A stretch of 64,000 bases of DNA from Prorocentrum cordatum (lineage: Eukaryota > Sar > Dinophyceae > Prorocentrales > Prorocentraceae). Both the position numbers and the translations under genes were made by a program. The stretch is from NCBI GenBank assembly GCA_963575745.1, contig CAUYUJ010000336.1, positions 186,001 through 250,000 of the forward strand, read 5' to 3'. The notes beneath the pieces were generated by a model. The model saw only the letters and a list, made by a program, of their open reading frames with translations. It was not told the origin of the DNA and did not search any database. Positions 42,011-52,500 of this stretch are shown in pieces (the stretch's first letter is position 1; every line of letters starts with the position of its first letter).

Positions 42011-43700
42011 TCCATCGCGCCGCGCCTGGTGCCAGCATTGCTGTCTTGGTCAACTGGGCGCTGCCCGCGATCGCGGGATGGAGGCCGGCGAGAGCGCCAT
42101 CGTGCTCAGGAAGCTGGGGGCATCCAGCCCCGCGCTCGGACGCGCCCAGAGCGGGCGCCCAAGTTTCGGCGCGTTGCAGTTAGATTCGGCCCATCTTTTC
42201 ACGACGGCCCAACGCGTGGGCCCGAGCCGGACAGAGATCCGGCACCTTCCGCCATCGCAGCGCCGGTGGGAAGAATTTGAAAAGAGCGGCATCGCACGTC
42301 GCATTCTCGTGCTCTGGAGGATCCCCAAGGCCCCGCTCAGGACATTTCGAGTGGGCCTCCAGAGGGATCCAAAGAGGATTCAAGGCGATATAAATTTCGA
42401 CGAGCGCGACCCGAATCGGAGCGAGATAATTTTCGACCCGTTCGAGAGCGACCCGACTCTGCGCGAGATGAACTTCAGCGCGTTCGGGGGCGATCCGGAT
42501 CGCTCAGGATGCCCCGGAAGAGCCCCGCCGGAAACCAGATAAATGCCAATGTGCGGGAACGGGCGGAAACGCGCGCTTGGCCGCCACGCTGCGCTGCAGA
42601 AACCCGTGCTTTAACAGCAGCAGCAAGCAGAGCAAGCACGACGGGCGCGATTCGATGCCACAGAGCGTTTGCACGATGATGAGATTATGCGTCCTCAGCC
42701 AACATCGTTTCAAGCCGTTTCGGGTGATCGGCGATTTCCCCCATATTCAAATACTTTTCTGTGTCGGCGTGGATTCAGAGTTGGCGCTCTCTCATTGTGG
42801 GCGCCGAGAAGCACTGCAATGCAGCAGCGCTCGCGCATTGGAAGCAGGTGTTCAAGTTAGTTATCGCGGCGGTCGAGATGACCAGGCAGCCGGCAGTGGC
42901 GATCATCTGTCGCAGCGGCCATCGGCGCGGCAAGGAGGGGATTCTGGGGGGTCGATCCGGGCCGCTAGCACCGCGTCGCCCACGTCCGCTCGGGACCGTG
43001 GCCAATGTGGAGTTGCAGGAAGAGATGGAGAGCAACGGACTGGAGTGCCAAGGTCTGGGACGCAGGGGGGCGCGAATGATTCTCAACGAGCAGCGGATCA
43101 GGAACGGCCAGAGCCGAAGGGGTGTTCGAGCAACCGATCCGGAGCTTCGAAGACTAGCCAGGAAAAGCGAGGCGGAGGTCGCCCAGCAGGCCAAGAAGCG
43201 CGACGTCAAGGTAATTAACCGAGGGCGCGATCAAGGACAACATCGCAGACTCCGAGGGCAGTCAAGAAGGAGGAGGTCGTGGTTGAGGCGCCGCTGTGCA
43301 CGACCTCGAAGGATGCTTCAGCGACCAAGAGTGCCTGCTTAGCCTGCCGGAGCTCAGGAAAGGCATATCTCGCAAGGGCAGCGGGGCCACCTTCTTCGGA
43401 TGGCCGCGAGAGCGACGAACCACCTTTGAGGAGAAGGAGTTCGTCGATGAGCGACATGGCGGTTGCAGCGGGAGGCGTCAGCGTGGAGGGGGGCCAGGAC
43501 CGGGAGACGATAGCTCCGTAGGGGAAGACTCGAAGGCAGCCGGAGCGAAACGCGAGATGGGGCCCAGGCAGATCCAGCGGTGCAGGGGCATTTTCAAGAA
43601 GGTCGTCGGCTTCCTCGCGTGGCAGACCACGTTCGTCGGCGCGTTCCTGGTTAAGCCGCTACTCTCAGACGGCAAGGCTCTCGCCCAGGACCTTTGCGAC
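42011..43700 (+). other. Copia spacer between protease and integrase
   Basis: Unusually long for Copia, about 1.7 kb. It contains Arg/Gln-rich frames on the plus strand without motifs that I recognise. Frames change repeatedly. Nothing indicates a second inserted element. Confidence 0.4.
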
Positions 43701-43730
43701 GCGTTTGATATCAAGCCCGACTCGGGCCGC

Positions 43731-43822
43731 GACCTCGCGCAGATCTTCGCGGGCGAGGCCGTCATCTCAGAAGTGCCCCGCAGGCAGGAGTTCAAGGTCT
43801 GCGAGCCGGTCGACAAGATCTA
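43731..43822 (+). pseudogene. IFAGEA...EPVD motif, methyltransferase-like relic in the Copia polyprotein
   Basis: DLAQIFAGEAVISEVPRRQE is followed by VCEPVDKIY. The pattern (hydrophobic)-FAG-x-A...PVD resembles the SAM-binding start of C5 DNA methyltransferases (motif I plus the motif II Asp). Only this first part is readable and no catalytic PC motif is visible. It sits upstream of the integrase zinc motif within the polyprotein. Function is uncertain. Confidence 0.35.
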
Positions 43823-44159
43823 CACATGCAATCTTCGAGAAGTTGAAGACCGACGTGAAGTTCTACAGATTTACCATTCGCGCGACCCGCGCGATTTACC
43901 ATTCACTCTGGGGCATTTGCGCACTCCGTGGACGCAGCTAACGAGCGCCAGCTGCCGGGGGGAAGACAACAATAACTACGTCGCAGGCGCATCGGAGACC
44001 GACCTCTTCTGGCTTTGCGGAGGAGCATTGCAAGACTTCGAGGCGGCCGACGTCGCCCCCGCTTTGATCAAGCCGAATTTGGATCGCACCGCCGATCTGA
44101 AGATTCAGATGCGGTGCAAGCCAGAGCCCGTCGCGGACGACATTGGAGCCGAAAGTTGA

Positions 44160-45170
44160 GATTGTTCAACAAGGACCTGGCTGCACTGCGTCAGCTACAC
44201 CAGAACCTAGGACATCCCAGCAACGAAGACCTTGCGATATCATTGAGATTCTTGGGATGTCGACCGGAGGTTGCGACGGCGGCGAAGTCATTGCGGTGTG
44301 CTTGTTGCATGAGTGAGGCGAGGAAGAAGATCGCGAGGCGAGCCAGGTTGTCGCACGCAGCAAACTTCACCGAGCAGATTGCTCTGGACTGTTTCACAAT
44401 CGAAGACGTCGATGGCAAGGCTTGAGATTCCTATTCGTTTCATGTTGTGGGCATGGTCGAGAGGCATCATTCAGATACCTCGGTCATGGCGTTCACTCAG
44501 GCATGGGCCAGTTTGGCAGGGCCGCCAGAGAGCGCAGTGATGGGCATGGAACGCGGCTATGGTTTAGTCGCCCAAAAGATGCTTGATGGATTTGACAGTG
44601 CAGTCGTTCCAGTTGCGGGACAGGCAGCGCGCGAACATGGGCGCGCAGGCCGTCGAGGAGGATGGTGGAAGGAGTTGGCCGAAAGGACCATCGCGCGCAC
44701 CGCAGCATCCAGGGGGTCCGACGCGCGCGTCATCTCTTCCGTCGCCAGCGGCGCAATGCACGCATTACGTCGTCGGTGTAGATTCAGTCCAGAGCAGCTG
44801 GTATTCGGCAAGAGCGCGCGACTACCAGCAGATCGAGTGAACGGAGCGCACCACGACGCAGTCCATGAAAGAGCATAACTACAGCATGTGGAGAGGCAAA
44901 TCAAGATGGACCGCAGCCCGCAAGGCTTACATGGATATGCAGAACGACAGCACGCTACGTAAGGCACATGGGGCGCGCCCGAGTACACCCACGCCCACTG
45001 GAACATGGAGTTTCTGCTCCTGTTACCGCCAGCTCAGGAAGGGCTCGATCAAGAAGGGGATACGGTTGGGGCAGGCTGGGATTGTCGGGAAGCAGGGCCA
45101 TAACAATTGGATTTCACGCGGTGGCTTCGCGAAGCTACTGGCTTCAGAACACGTTCGACCTGTCGCTACT
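44160..45170 (+). pseudogene. Copia integrase relic
   Basis: The zinc-binding domain reads LRQLHQNLGHPSNEDLAISL (His codons 44198 and 44213) with RCACCMSE (Cys at 44297 and 44306). The core starts QIALDCFTIEDVDGKA (first Asp at 44387), followed by a TGA. In the next frame GPPESAVMGMERGYG has Gly (44543) where the second Asp is expected, and HGRAGRRGGWWKELAERTIA has Gly (44648) where the catalytic Glu of the usual xERxGGWWK is expected. SPEQLVFGKSARLPAD and a C-terminal GIVGKQGHNNWISRGGFAKL with EHVRPV close the domain. Both presumed catalytic changes are inferred from family patterns. Confidence 0.75.
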
Positions 45171-45702
45171 GGCGGCGTTTGGGGGCCAGACACCGACGAT
45201 CAACGCGGAGAAGCTCTTGATCAACTTCAGCGACTGCGTCGAGATGTCGGGGCCAGCGCCGACATGGGGCTCGAAGAGCTACGAGGGGAAGAACCACCAC
45301 CGGAAGAAGGAGCTGTCAAGATTGAGGCGGAACCCGCGGGAGCACCTGCCGAAGGCGCGCCAGGAATTCCAGATGAGTCTGATCTCTCACCTGCTGATGA
45401 GCTCCCGGAAGAACAGCCAGACGCAGCGACCGCACCATCTACGTCAATTTCAGCGCCGCCACCTGGACGAGTGAAGGATCGCCCTGAGCCGGAGACTTGA
45501 ACTGCGACGAGTTCAGCGACGTCGAGCCGTGTGCAACCCGCTCGACGACGCACCTCAATGCATTCGGGGAAGCCAACAGCAATAATAAGTTGCACGACAA
45601 ACTGCTGCACGACAAGCCGCGCGACAAGCTGGACAACCGTGCCACGTCAGCATTGCCCATGACAGCGACGAGGGCACTACCGCTAACACCAGCTTTGCCG
45701 CC

Positions 45703-46335
45703 ATGCTACTTGGGGCCCAAGTCCAGAGTGAAAGTCCCCGGAAGGAGCTGCAGGGTCGGGAAATCGCCTGGAAGGACACCCCTGAGGAGCGCGAGCCGCT
45801 CTACCAGAAGGCCATCGCGGGGCGCTGGGAGGAGCGGGGGAAGTTTGGTTCAGTGGAGGCGTCATCGCTGCAAGAATCTCAACAAGCACGACAGGAGGAC
45901 GACAGCAACCGATTCCTGCCGTCCGGGCTCGAGTTCCGCGATCAAAACGTCACTATCTGCATGGGGGCCGATGCCGCGCCGGTGAAAGCCAAGGCCAGAT
46001 TTTGTGCTTCAGGACATCGCGATCCAGATCTACAGACTGAAGCTGTTCGAACTGACGCGCCTACAGTGACCAGAGCCAGACCCATGTTGTTGTTCATAAT
46101 GGCCGGTCGCCATGAATGGGATCCATCGCGCGCCGATCATATCCGCTTTCGTAGAGGGGGATGGGGCAGCCAAGTGACGAGCCTAAGTTCATGAAGCAAC
46201 TACCGCAAGGTCTACCAAACCTTCAACCAGGACAGGTGCTACGAATTTGTCAAGGGGATTTTCGGTTTGGCTAACGCTGCAAGACAATGGCGGGCTACGC
46301 TCAGGAAAGCCCTGCTGAAGGTCAAGCTCGTGAGT
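45703..46335 (+). pseudogene. Copia reverse transcriptase N-terminal part
   Basis: EIAWKDTPEEREPLYQKAIA, EERGKFGSVEA, RFLPSGLEFRDQNVTICMGA and KAKARFCASGHRDPDLQTEA plus RTDAPTVTRARPMLLFIMAG are the start of a Copia RT (RVT_2 type). After a frame change, VKGIFGLANAARQWRATLRK corresponds to the KAIYGLKQAPRxW region. The catalytic palm with YVDD never appears. The next readable sequence is already RNase H. Confidence 0.75.
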
Positions 46336-46339
46336 CGCC

Positions 46340-46705
46340 GACTCGATCGAGACGAATCGCATCGTGGCAGGGGCCAAGCGCTGCAACGAGACCGCTATCA
46401 CGATTTCAAAGTTGGACGGCGAGCTACGCTTTCGCTGAATTTCGCGATGCTGCGTGGGGAATGTGGACGAGCCAGATGACGGCGTGTCTGGCACGGCCTG
46501 GCGGCGCAGGCGGCGGGGCAAGGCAGCTTTCGCCTCGGAGGCCCCGAAGACGTTGAAGGCCAAGAGTCGAGCGGGTTTCTTGATGTTCGTGACAGAAGAA
46601 GATCTTCGAGAACGGCGAAGGTAAAGCTGCATTAGTGGATTGGAGATCCGCCACCAGCAGGAGGGCATGCCGCCGCGCGTTCGCCGCCGGGACAATGAGT
46701 GAGTG
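46340..46705 (+). pseudogene. Copia RNase H relic
   Basis: ISKLDGELRFR and AEFRDAAWG correspond to the KL...LR...DAAW...N start of Copia RNase H, with the first catalytic Asp kept. NVDEPDDGVSGTAWRRRRRG, SSGFLMFVTEEDLRE and LVDWRSATSR continue it in alternating frames. The direct junction of the RT finger region to this domain implies an internal deletion of a few hundred bases. Confidence 0.6.
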
Positions 46706-47376
46706 CAGCGGGCGCTTTGGGTGCAGCTATTGCGGTGCGCGTTCCTATGCTTGACGCTGTGTATCCCAAGTTGAGTCGATGATATTGACCCAGGTCTGTG
46801 TTCGATTCAGTGCGTGACATATTGAGCCTCACTACATGATGCAGTGCGTCGAGCAGGAGCAGCGAAGTTGCCTGCCGAGAGACACCTAGCGTTGGTTTTG
46901 AATTGATTACGTGTGCTGTTGGAAGATGAAGTTGTGGAAGGGGTGCCCGCCGCTGCCAAATCTAAATTGCCGTTGGCTTGGCGCCCGGCTCAGGGCATGA
47001 TGGTTTATGCGCTCACAAAAAGGATGTATGGATCAAATATACGCAACCCGATGGATGGACATGTGATGTTCCGCAAAGACGCCCCGCCCAAGGCAGACGA
47101 CGATCATGACATTATGATGAGTTCATGGCCTACCTATTGGGAGCATTGGGTTTGAGGTGTTTCGATGTGAGCCTGATTCCATGTGTAGCTGTCCAAGAGC
47201 CTGTCGGCCGCCCGTTTGCATTCCGTTCGCGAGCCTTTTTGGACTGAAGTTTGCCGCTCGAGAGAGTGGCGGATTGTCCGCTATCGGCACCCTGGAGTTT
47301 CATGTGCCAGCACGACGCGCGCCATCCATGCTCTCCGCTCCTTGATCGACAAGGGGCAGCATAAGTTTAGAACGAG
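46706..47376 (+). other. Copia 3' region before the LTR
   Basis: No motif. The last bases before the LTR (CAAGGGGCAGCATAAGTTTAGAACGAG) contain only a weak polypurine candidate. Confidence 0.45.
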
Positions 47377-47522
47377 TGTAAAAGCGAGAATGCTAGCATG
47401 CCTTGTGTTTGCCCTTCGTCGCACCCGTTTCGCTCCGTGCAAATCCTGGCTCCCGGGGCCATTGAACTGTAGGCGACGCGCGGAAAACGCCGCGCGCCCA
47501 TCTCAGAAGTTGCATCTTCACA
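47377..47522 (+). repeat. Copia 3' LTR
   Basis: 146 bp from TGTAAAAGCG to GCATCTTCACA, aligned without gaps to the 5' LTR. Confidence 0.92.
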
Positions 47523-47527
47523 GTGGG
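47523..47527 (+). repeat. Copia target-site duplication, right
   Basis: GTGGG, identical to 40302-40306. Confidence 0.88.
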
Positions 47528-48680
47528 CATGCTTGGTGCCGCTGTCGGCGGGGGAATTGTTTCGGTCTGTGGTGCGCGGCCGCCAGCGCGCGGTCGAATT
47601 GGCGAGCCGCGCCATCGACGGCTCGAGCTGGAGCGCCGGCCGCAAGGGCGCGGAGTGCGCGCCGACAAGCACGCGCCATTCCAGCAGCATTTGCTGCTTG
47701 AAACTCTTTGGCGGCAAACCGCAGATCCGCGGGGGATGCCCGAGCTGGGGGCAGCCCTAAAGAGCTGTTTCGGGGGTAGTCCGCTTGCGAGACGGACGGT
47801 GCCCCACGGGGCCTCGTCTCTTGCCAACCCGGCAAAATCTCGTTCCCCGAGCGCGCGCGTTGCTGCCGCTTTCTTGGGGGCGCTGTGAGCCCGTAGTGTC
47901 GTTCGCACCTGGGGGGGGGGATCTTGGGCGAATTGGGTTGGGGCCGGAGAAAGTCGACCTCGACAACGCGCCGCGCCTGTGCCTGGACCGGGCGTTGACC
48001 AACAAGTCTGCTGAGTCGGCGAGCTTGCGCGGAGAAGTCGAGCGGCGCTTTGAGAATGATGCTCCGCGCGATACGGAGTATTCCATGATTCCACCTGGAG
48101 TGCGACTCCTCAGCGGCGATGGGCGCGGCCGGCGCAAGGTCGAATGGCCGCCCGGGGCGTCGCCGTCGTCAGGCGAGGGGCGGCGGCAGCTGGGTTCGGG
48201 GGGGCAGTTCGGCCGCCGCTTCAGCCTGCCAGCCAACCCCGAGCGCGCGTTTGACGGGCCGGGCGCCCGTGGGCTCCAGGCAGGCGCCCCGCCGGGTCAG
48301 GAGGTCGGATTGCGCCTGGCCGCGGGCCGCCAACGAGGGCTGGGCGCGCCGGGGTCCGAGCCTGCTGGGCGCGGTGTCGACGGGTAAAAGGGAGTTGACG
48401 CCAGTTGCTGCTCCAGGGCCAGGGGGCTCGAATTCGCGCAGAACGCCGGCCCCCGCGGTGCCAGCGGCACCTGCGCGCGCGCGGAGCACTTGGGCGCCGT
48501 CGCCGACGTGCCCGACCAACGGCGAGAGAATGCCTTCTTTGAGTCTGGGGGCCCAGCGCTCCACGCGATGGAGTCCCGCGGCGACGCTGGCGAGGCTCCC
48601 AGGGCAGAACTGGAGCCCGCCTCAGCCTGGGAATCGCCTCGAGCCAGTCTTGGAAGCTCCGCGCTGGTCCCGACCAGTCT
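47528..48680. other. GC-rich, no confident gene
   Basis: Long overlapping frames on both strands without clear motifs. It may be the 5' part of the retroelement relic that follows, but I could not identify an RT active site. Confidence 0.4.
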
Positions 48681-48689
48681 CCTAGCTCG

Positions 48690-49370
48690 TTGGCGCTGCA
48701 ACGACCTGGCCCTTGAACGTGTGATTGGGCAGTGTGCGTTCTGCGGCCTGGCCGCTCGTGAGTCCTTTTTTTTTCATGCACGCCGCATATGAGTTCCTTT
48801 CGACTCAGGAGCTCGAATCGGGCCCGAAGGTCGAGGGGCTCCCGGCGTTCTGAGGCGCCCTCTTGCTCCCGGGGCGCCACGGGTGGCCTCCGTGGAGCTT
48901 TGCCGTTCTATTGACCGACGCCAGCCTGGCGGGCTGGGCGGCGCCCCGAAGTTTCCGCGGCCCGAGCCAGGTTGCTGGCGTTGGCTGTGTCAGAGAGCGC
49001 TCCGGATTAAAGCGTGTCGGGCCGCTTTCGGTTCTCAAGTCCGCCCTCTTCACCGGCGAGTCGGGGGAGTGGGGGGGTCCAGTTTGCGGGCGATGATTTC
49101 CGCGAAGGCGAGTGGGGGTTCGCCGCGGTTTTTCCCGAGGTCCCCTAGCAGTTCCTCCGAAGCTCCGCTTGAAAGACCCCGGAAAGCGGCGCGGGCCATC
49201 GAGGAAGGAATGCTGTTCGCGGAGGCCCTGGCCTGTGCGAGGGCCGCCCGCAGGTTGTCGAGATCAAGGCGCGGGCGTTTCATCCGGCGGCGCGTTATGC
49301 GCGAGAGTGTGGCCGTCGTTCTCGCTTCCGCCCGCTCGAGTGCAGTCCTGGTCCATATTTGAAGTTTAAC
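48690..49370 (+). pseudogene. Retroelement RT-thumb / RNase H relic, possibly DIRS- or Gypsy-like
   Basis: RWRCNDLALERVIGQCAFCG and AARESFF resemble the segment after the RT palm (a WxxSxxxLExxIGhxxF...RRE pattern). FAVLLTDASLAGWAAPRSF (Asp codon 48917) resembles the TDAS-x-x-GWG start of RNase H in DIRS/Gypsy-type elements, followed by VAGVGCVRERSGLKR. Further on, EEGMLFAEALACARAARRLS matches the E-containing helix, and RESVAVVLASARSSAVLVHI matches the DN-x-AVVLAxxRxRS part with the Asp lost. Several stops and frame changes are present. Family placement is tentative. Confidence 0.42.
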
Positions 49371-49935
49371 GCTTGCGTTTCTGCCCTGAGCGAGAGTGCG
49401 CATTTGACTTCAACCTGTGGCCCTGACGTTTGGAAGGTTTCGTCAGAACTACATCCCTTCTACGTGGAAACACGATGGTTCTATCCCGCACTATCCTTCG
49501 ATTTTCCCCTCGACGCTCCGCCTCCCCCTTTTGTGCAATCGGCACACCTTGATCGTACGATCGCGGCGCTCTTCTGAACAATGCGCAAGGCAGTCTTAGG
49601 CAGCACGCGGAAAAATTGGGCGAGGCTATCAGTGCGAGGCCCTCTCCTTCTCCCCTTTGCAGTGACAAACAGGTCCTTTCCGAAGGGCCCCCTTGGTACT
49701 TCTATCTGTGCTGTTCGGACTCTCTCTGCCCCTCGCCCCCCGAGCTTGGCTTTCATTTTCGGGCACGCTGACCTCTGCCATACCGCCGTTCGACGACGAC
49801 GTCGACGACGACGACGACGAGGACAGCGGCGTGCGAACCCGCCTCCTCCCTTTCCGCCGAGCGAGGACCGCTGCTGGAACTGGATGGACTGCGGCACCCC
49901 TGCGCGGCAATCTAAGCCTTGCAGTCGAACTTTCC
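49371..49935. other. No gene recognised
   Basis: Ordinary sequence, with a short GAC-triplet patch at 49793-49822. Confidence 0.45.
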
Positions 49936-49939
49936 CTCA

Positions 49940-50460
49940 GGACGGGAGGAAGAGGAGGAGGAGGAGAAGGACGAGGAGGAGGGGGAAGAGGAGCATGAGG
50001 AGGATGAGGAGGAGGAGAAGGAGGTGGAGGAGGACCAGGAGGGGGATCAGGAGGAGGAGGAGAAGAAGGAGGAGCAGAAGGAGCAGGAGGAGCATGAGGA
50101 GGAGCAAGAGGAGATGAAAAAGGAAGAGGAGAAAGAGGAAGGAGGGAGGATGAATGAAGAAGGAAACGTAGGAAGGAGGAAGGAGGACGAGGCAGGAGGC
50201 AGGAGACAGGATGAGGAGGAGGAGGAAGAGGAGGAGGAGGATCAGGAGGAGGAGGAATTGGAGGATGAGGAGGAGGAGGTGAAGGAAAAGTGAGGATGGG
50301 AGGGTGAGGGGGAGGAGGAGCAGGAGGAGGATGAGGAGGAGGAGCAGCAGCAGGAGGAGGAGCAGGAGGAGCAGGAAGAGGAGGAGGAGGAGCAGGAGGA
50401 GCAGGAGGAGCAGCAGGAGGAGGAGGAGGAGGAGGAGGAGGAGGAAGGAGGAAGGAGAAA
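49940..50460 (+). repeat. (GGA/GAG)n array, ~520 bp
   Basis: Purine-rich plus strand of GAGGAG, with GAT, GCA and GAC interruptions. Poly-Glu on one strand and poly-Leu/Ser on the other are its read-through. Confidence 0.93.
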
Positions 50461-51198
50461 CCACCACGGAGGGAGGGCGGCGCCTCAGAGGGGCGCCGCC
50501 CTGTGCACGCCGAGGACGCGCACCATGTGCGTGGGGTGGGGGTGTTCGGCGCCCTAGCTGCAAAACGGCCCAGGCCTTAACCGTCCACCATTGCCACCTT
50601 CCCGCGCCGAACCCGCGGCCGCTTTGATGATCACGGTGATGCGGTGCATGTCATGCGCGGCCGTCGCGGCAGCGAGTTCGCCCTCAACCGTGCCGAGAGC
50701 ACCAGCCCGCCCGCGTCAGCCGCAACCGCCGCCATCCGCCCACCAGGCAACACGGGGAGCTCGTCAACCCAGGCGTCGTCCTCCAGAGGCGAAGGCGGGG
50801 CGACCGCGCCCGCGCCCTCTGCGACCCCGTCGCCGACCGCCAGCACGGACGGAGCAGGCGCAGCCACCGCCACTGCCGCGTCCGCCGCCGCTGCCACATC
50901 TACCGTCTCGACTGCCGTCGCGTCGCCAGTACCCTGCACGGGCCCGCCGCGAGTGCCGCCAGCGCCGGCGCGCTCGAGCCACCGAAGGCGGACCGTGGCC
51001 TTGGCTGCGTGGGGCGCAGGCGGAGGCGGCGCATCGGGGGCGCCGGGCGCAGAAGCCCCTCGGCCGCTTGAGGAGCAAGTCGCGGGTCGCCTCCAGGGTA
51101 GCGTTGTGTCCATTGGTCACCTTTGGCATCGGACCCACGGCGAGCTCACGAGGCCGAAGCGGCGCGAGGCCCAGCGGCATGGGACGTGAAGCAGTAAG
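50461..51198. other. GC-rich, no confident gene
   Basis: Ala/Pro-rich frames on both strands (for example Ala/Thr-rich 50644-51189), no recognisable motif. Confidence 0.4.
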
Positions 51199-51203
51199 AT
51201 TGG

Positions 51204-51285
<82 letters not shown>

Positions 51286-51455
51286 TATGATGATGATGAT
51301 GATGATGTTGATGATGCTGATGTTGATGCTGATGATGATGATGATGGTGATGATGATTGTGGTGATGATGATGCTCATGAGAATGTCGATGATTATGATG
51401 GTGATGATGATGGTGGTGATGATGATGCGCATGATACTGTTGATGATTATGATGG

Positions 51456-51501
<46 letters not shown>

Positions 51502-51790
51502 ATGATGGTGGTGCTGATGATGCTGATGATGAGAATGCTGATGATGCTGCTGCTTATGATGCTGATGATGGCGCTGATGCTGATGCTGATGATGATGCTG
51601 ATGACGATGATGATGATGAGTATTATGATGATGATGCTGATGGTGATAGTGATGTTGATGGTGATAGTGATTATGCTGATGATGCTGATGACGATGACGA
51701 CGCTGATGCTGATGATGATGATAATGATGCTGATGATGATGATAGTGATGATGCTGATGAGGAGGAGGCGGGAGGGGAGGACGAGGAGGA
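51199..51790 (+). repeat. (GAT)n array, ~590 bp
   Basis: GATGAT with GCT, GTT, ACG and TAT interruptions; clean (GAT)n at 51205-51260 and 51450-51500. It gives poly-Met, poly-Asp, poly-His and poly-Ile frames. Confidence 0.95.
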
Positions 51791-52034
51791 GGATTGATGA
51801 GGATAGGCACTTATTGCTGCGCGCGAGTGGATGGCTTTTCGATCCGTCGGACGAGGACTGGCGTCGGTGTCTGAAGTGCTCTGCGTGGGTGGACAATTCG
51901 GACGCGCGTTCCCTTGGGACGCATCACAATCATGTGATTCTTGAGGGTTTTGGAGGGGATAGGAGGATGGAGAAGGATGAGGATGAGGACGACACAGGTG
52001 GAGGACGCAGGATGATGCAGAAGGAGTATACCTG
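51791..52034. other. Unique sequence between two GAT arrays
   Basis: About 240 bp. The plus frame reads RHLLLRASGWLFDPSDEDWR and CLKCSAWVDNSDARSLGTHH, Cys/His-containing and non-repetitive, but too short to assign. Confidence 0.4.
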
Positions 52035-52410
52035 ATGATGATGCTGATGATGATGATGATGACGATGGTGATGATGATGACGATGACGATGACGATTATG
52101 ATGATGATGCTGATGCTGATTATGATGCTGATGCTGATGCTGATGCTGCTGATGATGATGGTGATGCTAATGATGATGATGCTGATAATGATGGTGATTA
52201 TGATGATTATGCTGATGATGGTGATGATGATGCTGATGATGATGATGATGACGATGATGGTGGTGGTGATGCTGCGGACCATGAATATGAGGATTAGTAT
52301 GAAGATGATGGTGACGATGATGATGATGATGATGATGATGCTGATGATGCTGATATCGGTGGTGATGATGATGACGATGATGATGATGCTGATGATGATG
52401 ATGCTGATGG

Positions 52411-52483
<73 letters not shown>

Positions 52484-52500
52484 GATGGTTATGATGATGC
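52035..52500 (+). repeat. (GAT)n array, ~465 bp
   Basis: GATGAT with GCT/ACG/GGT interruptions; the cleanest run is at 52420-52495. Same strand orientation as 51199. Confidence 0.95.

Larger units (their letters stand above)
40307..47522 (+). mobile_element. Ty1/copia LTR retrotransposon, complete but dead
   Basis: A 7,216-bp element with 146-bp LTRs, a primer-binding-site match, gag, a CCHC knuckle, aspartic protease, integrase before reverse transcriptase (the Copia order), an RT fragment and an RNase H relic. I count 32 mismatches and no gaps between the LTRs, about 78% identity, so the insertion is old. Frames are interrupted throughout, the RT palm with its YVDD is missing, and integrase catalytic positions look changed to Gly. 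Confidence 0.93.

Noticed and set aside
40307-47522. Possibility that the Copia element is functional
   Set aside because: Multiple frameshifts, a TGA in gag, missing RT palm and strongly diverged LTRs.
50764-51810. Minus-strand His/Ile-rich 348-codon frame
   Set aside because: Read-through of (GAT)n joined to a GC-rich open region; no domain.
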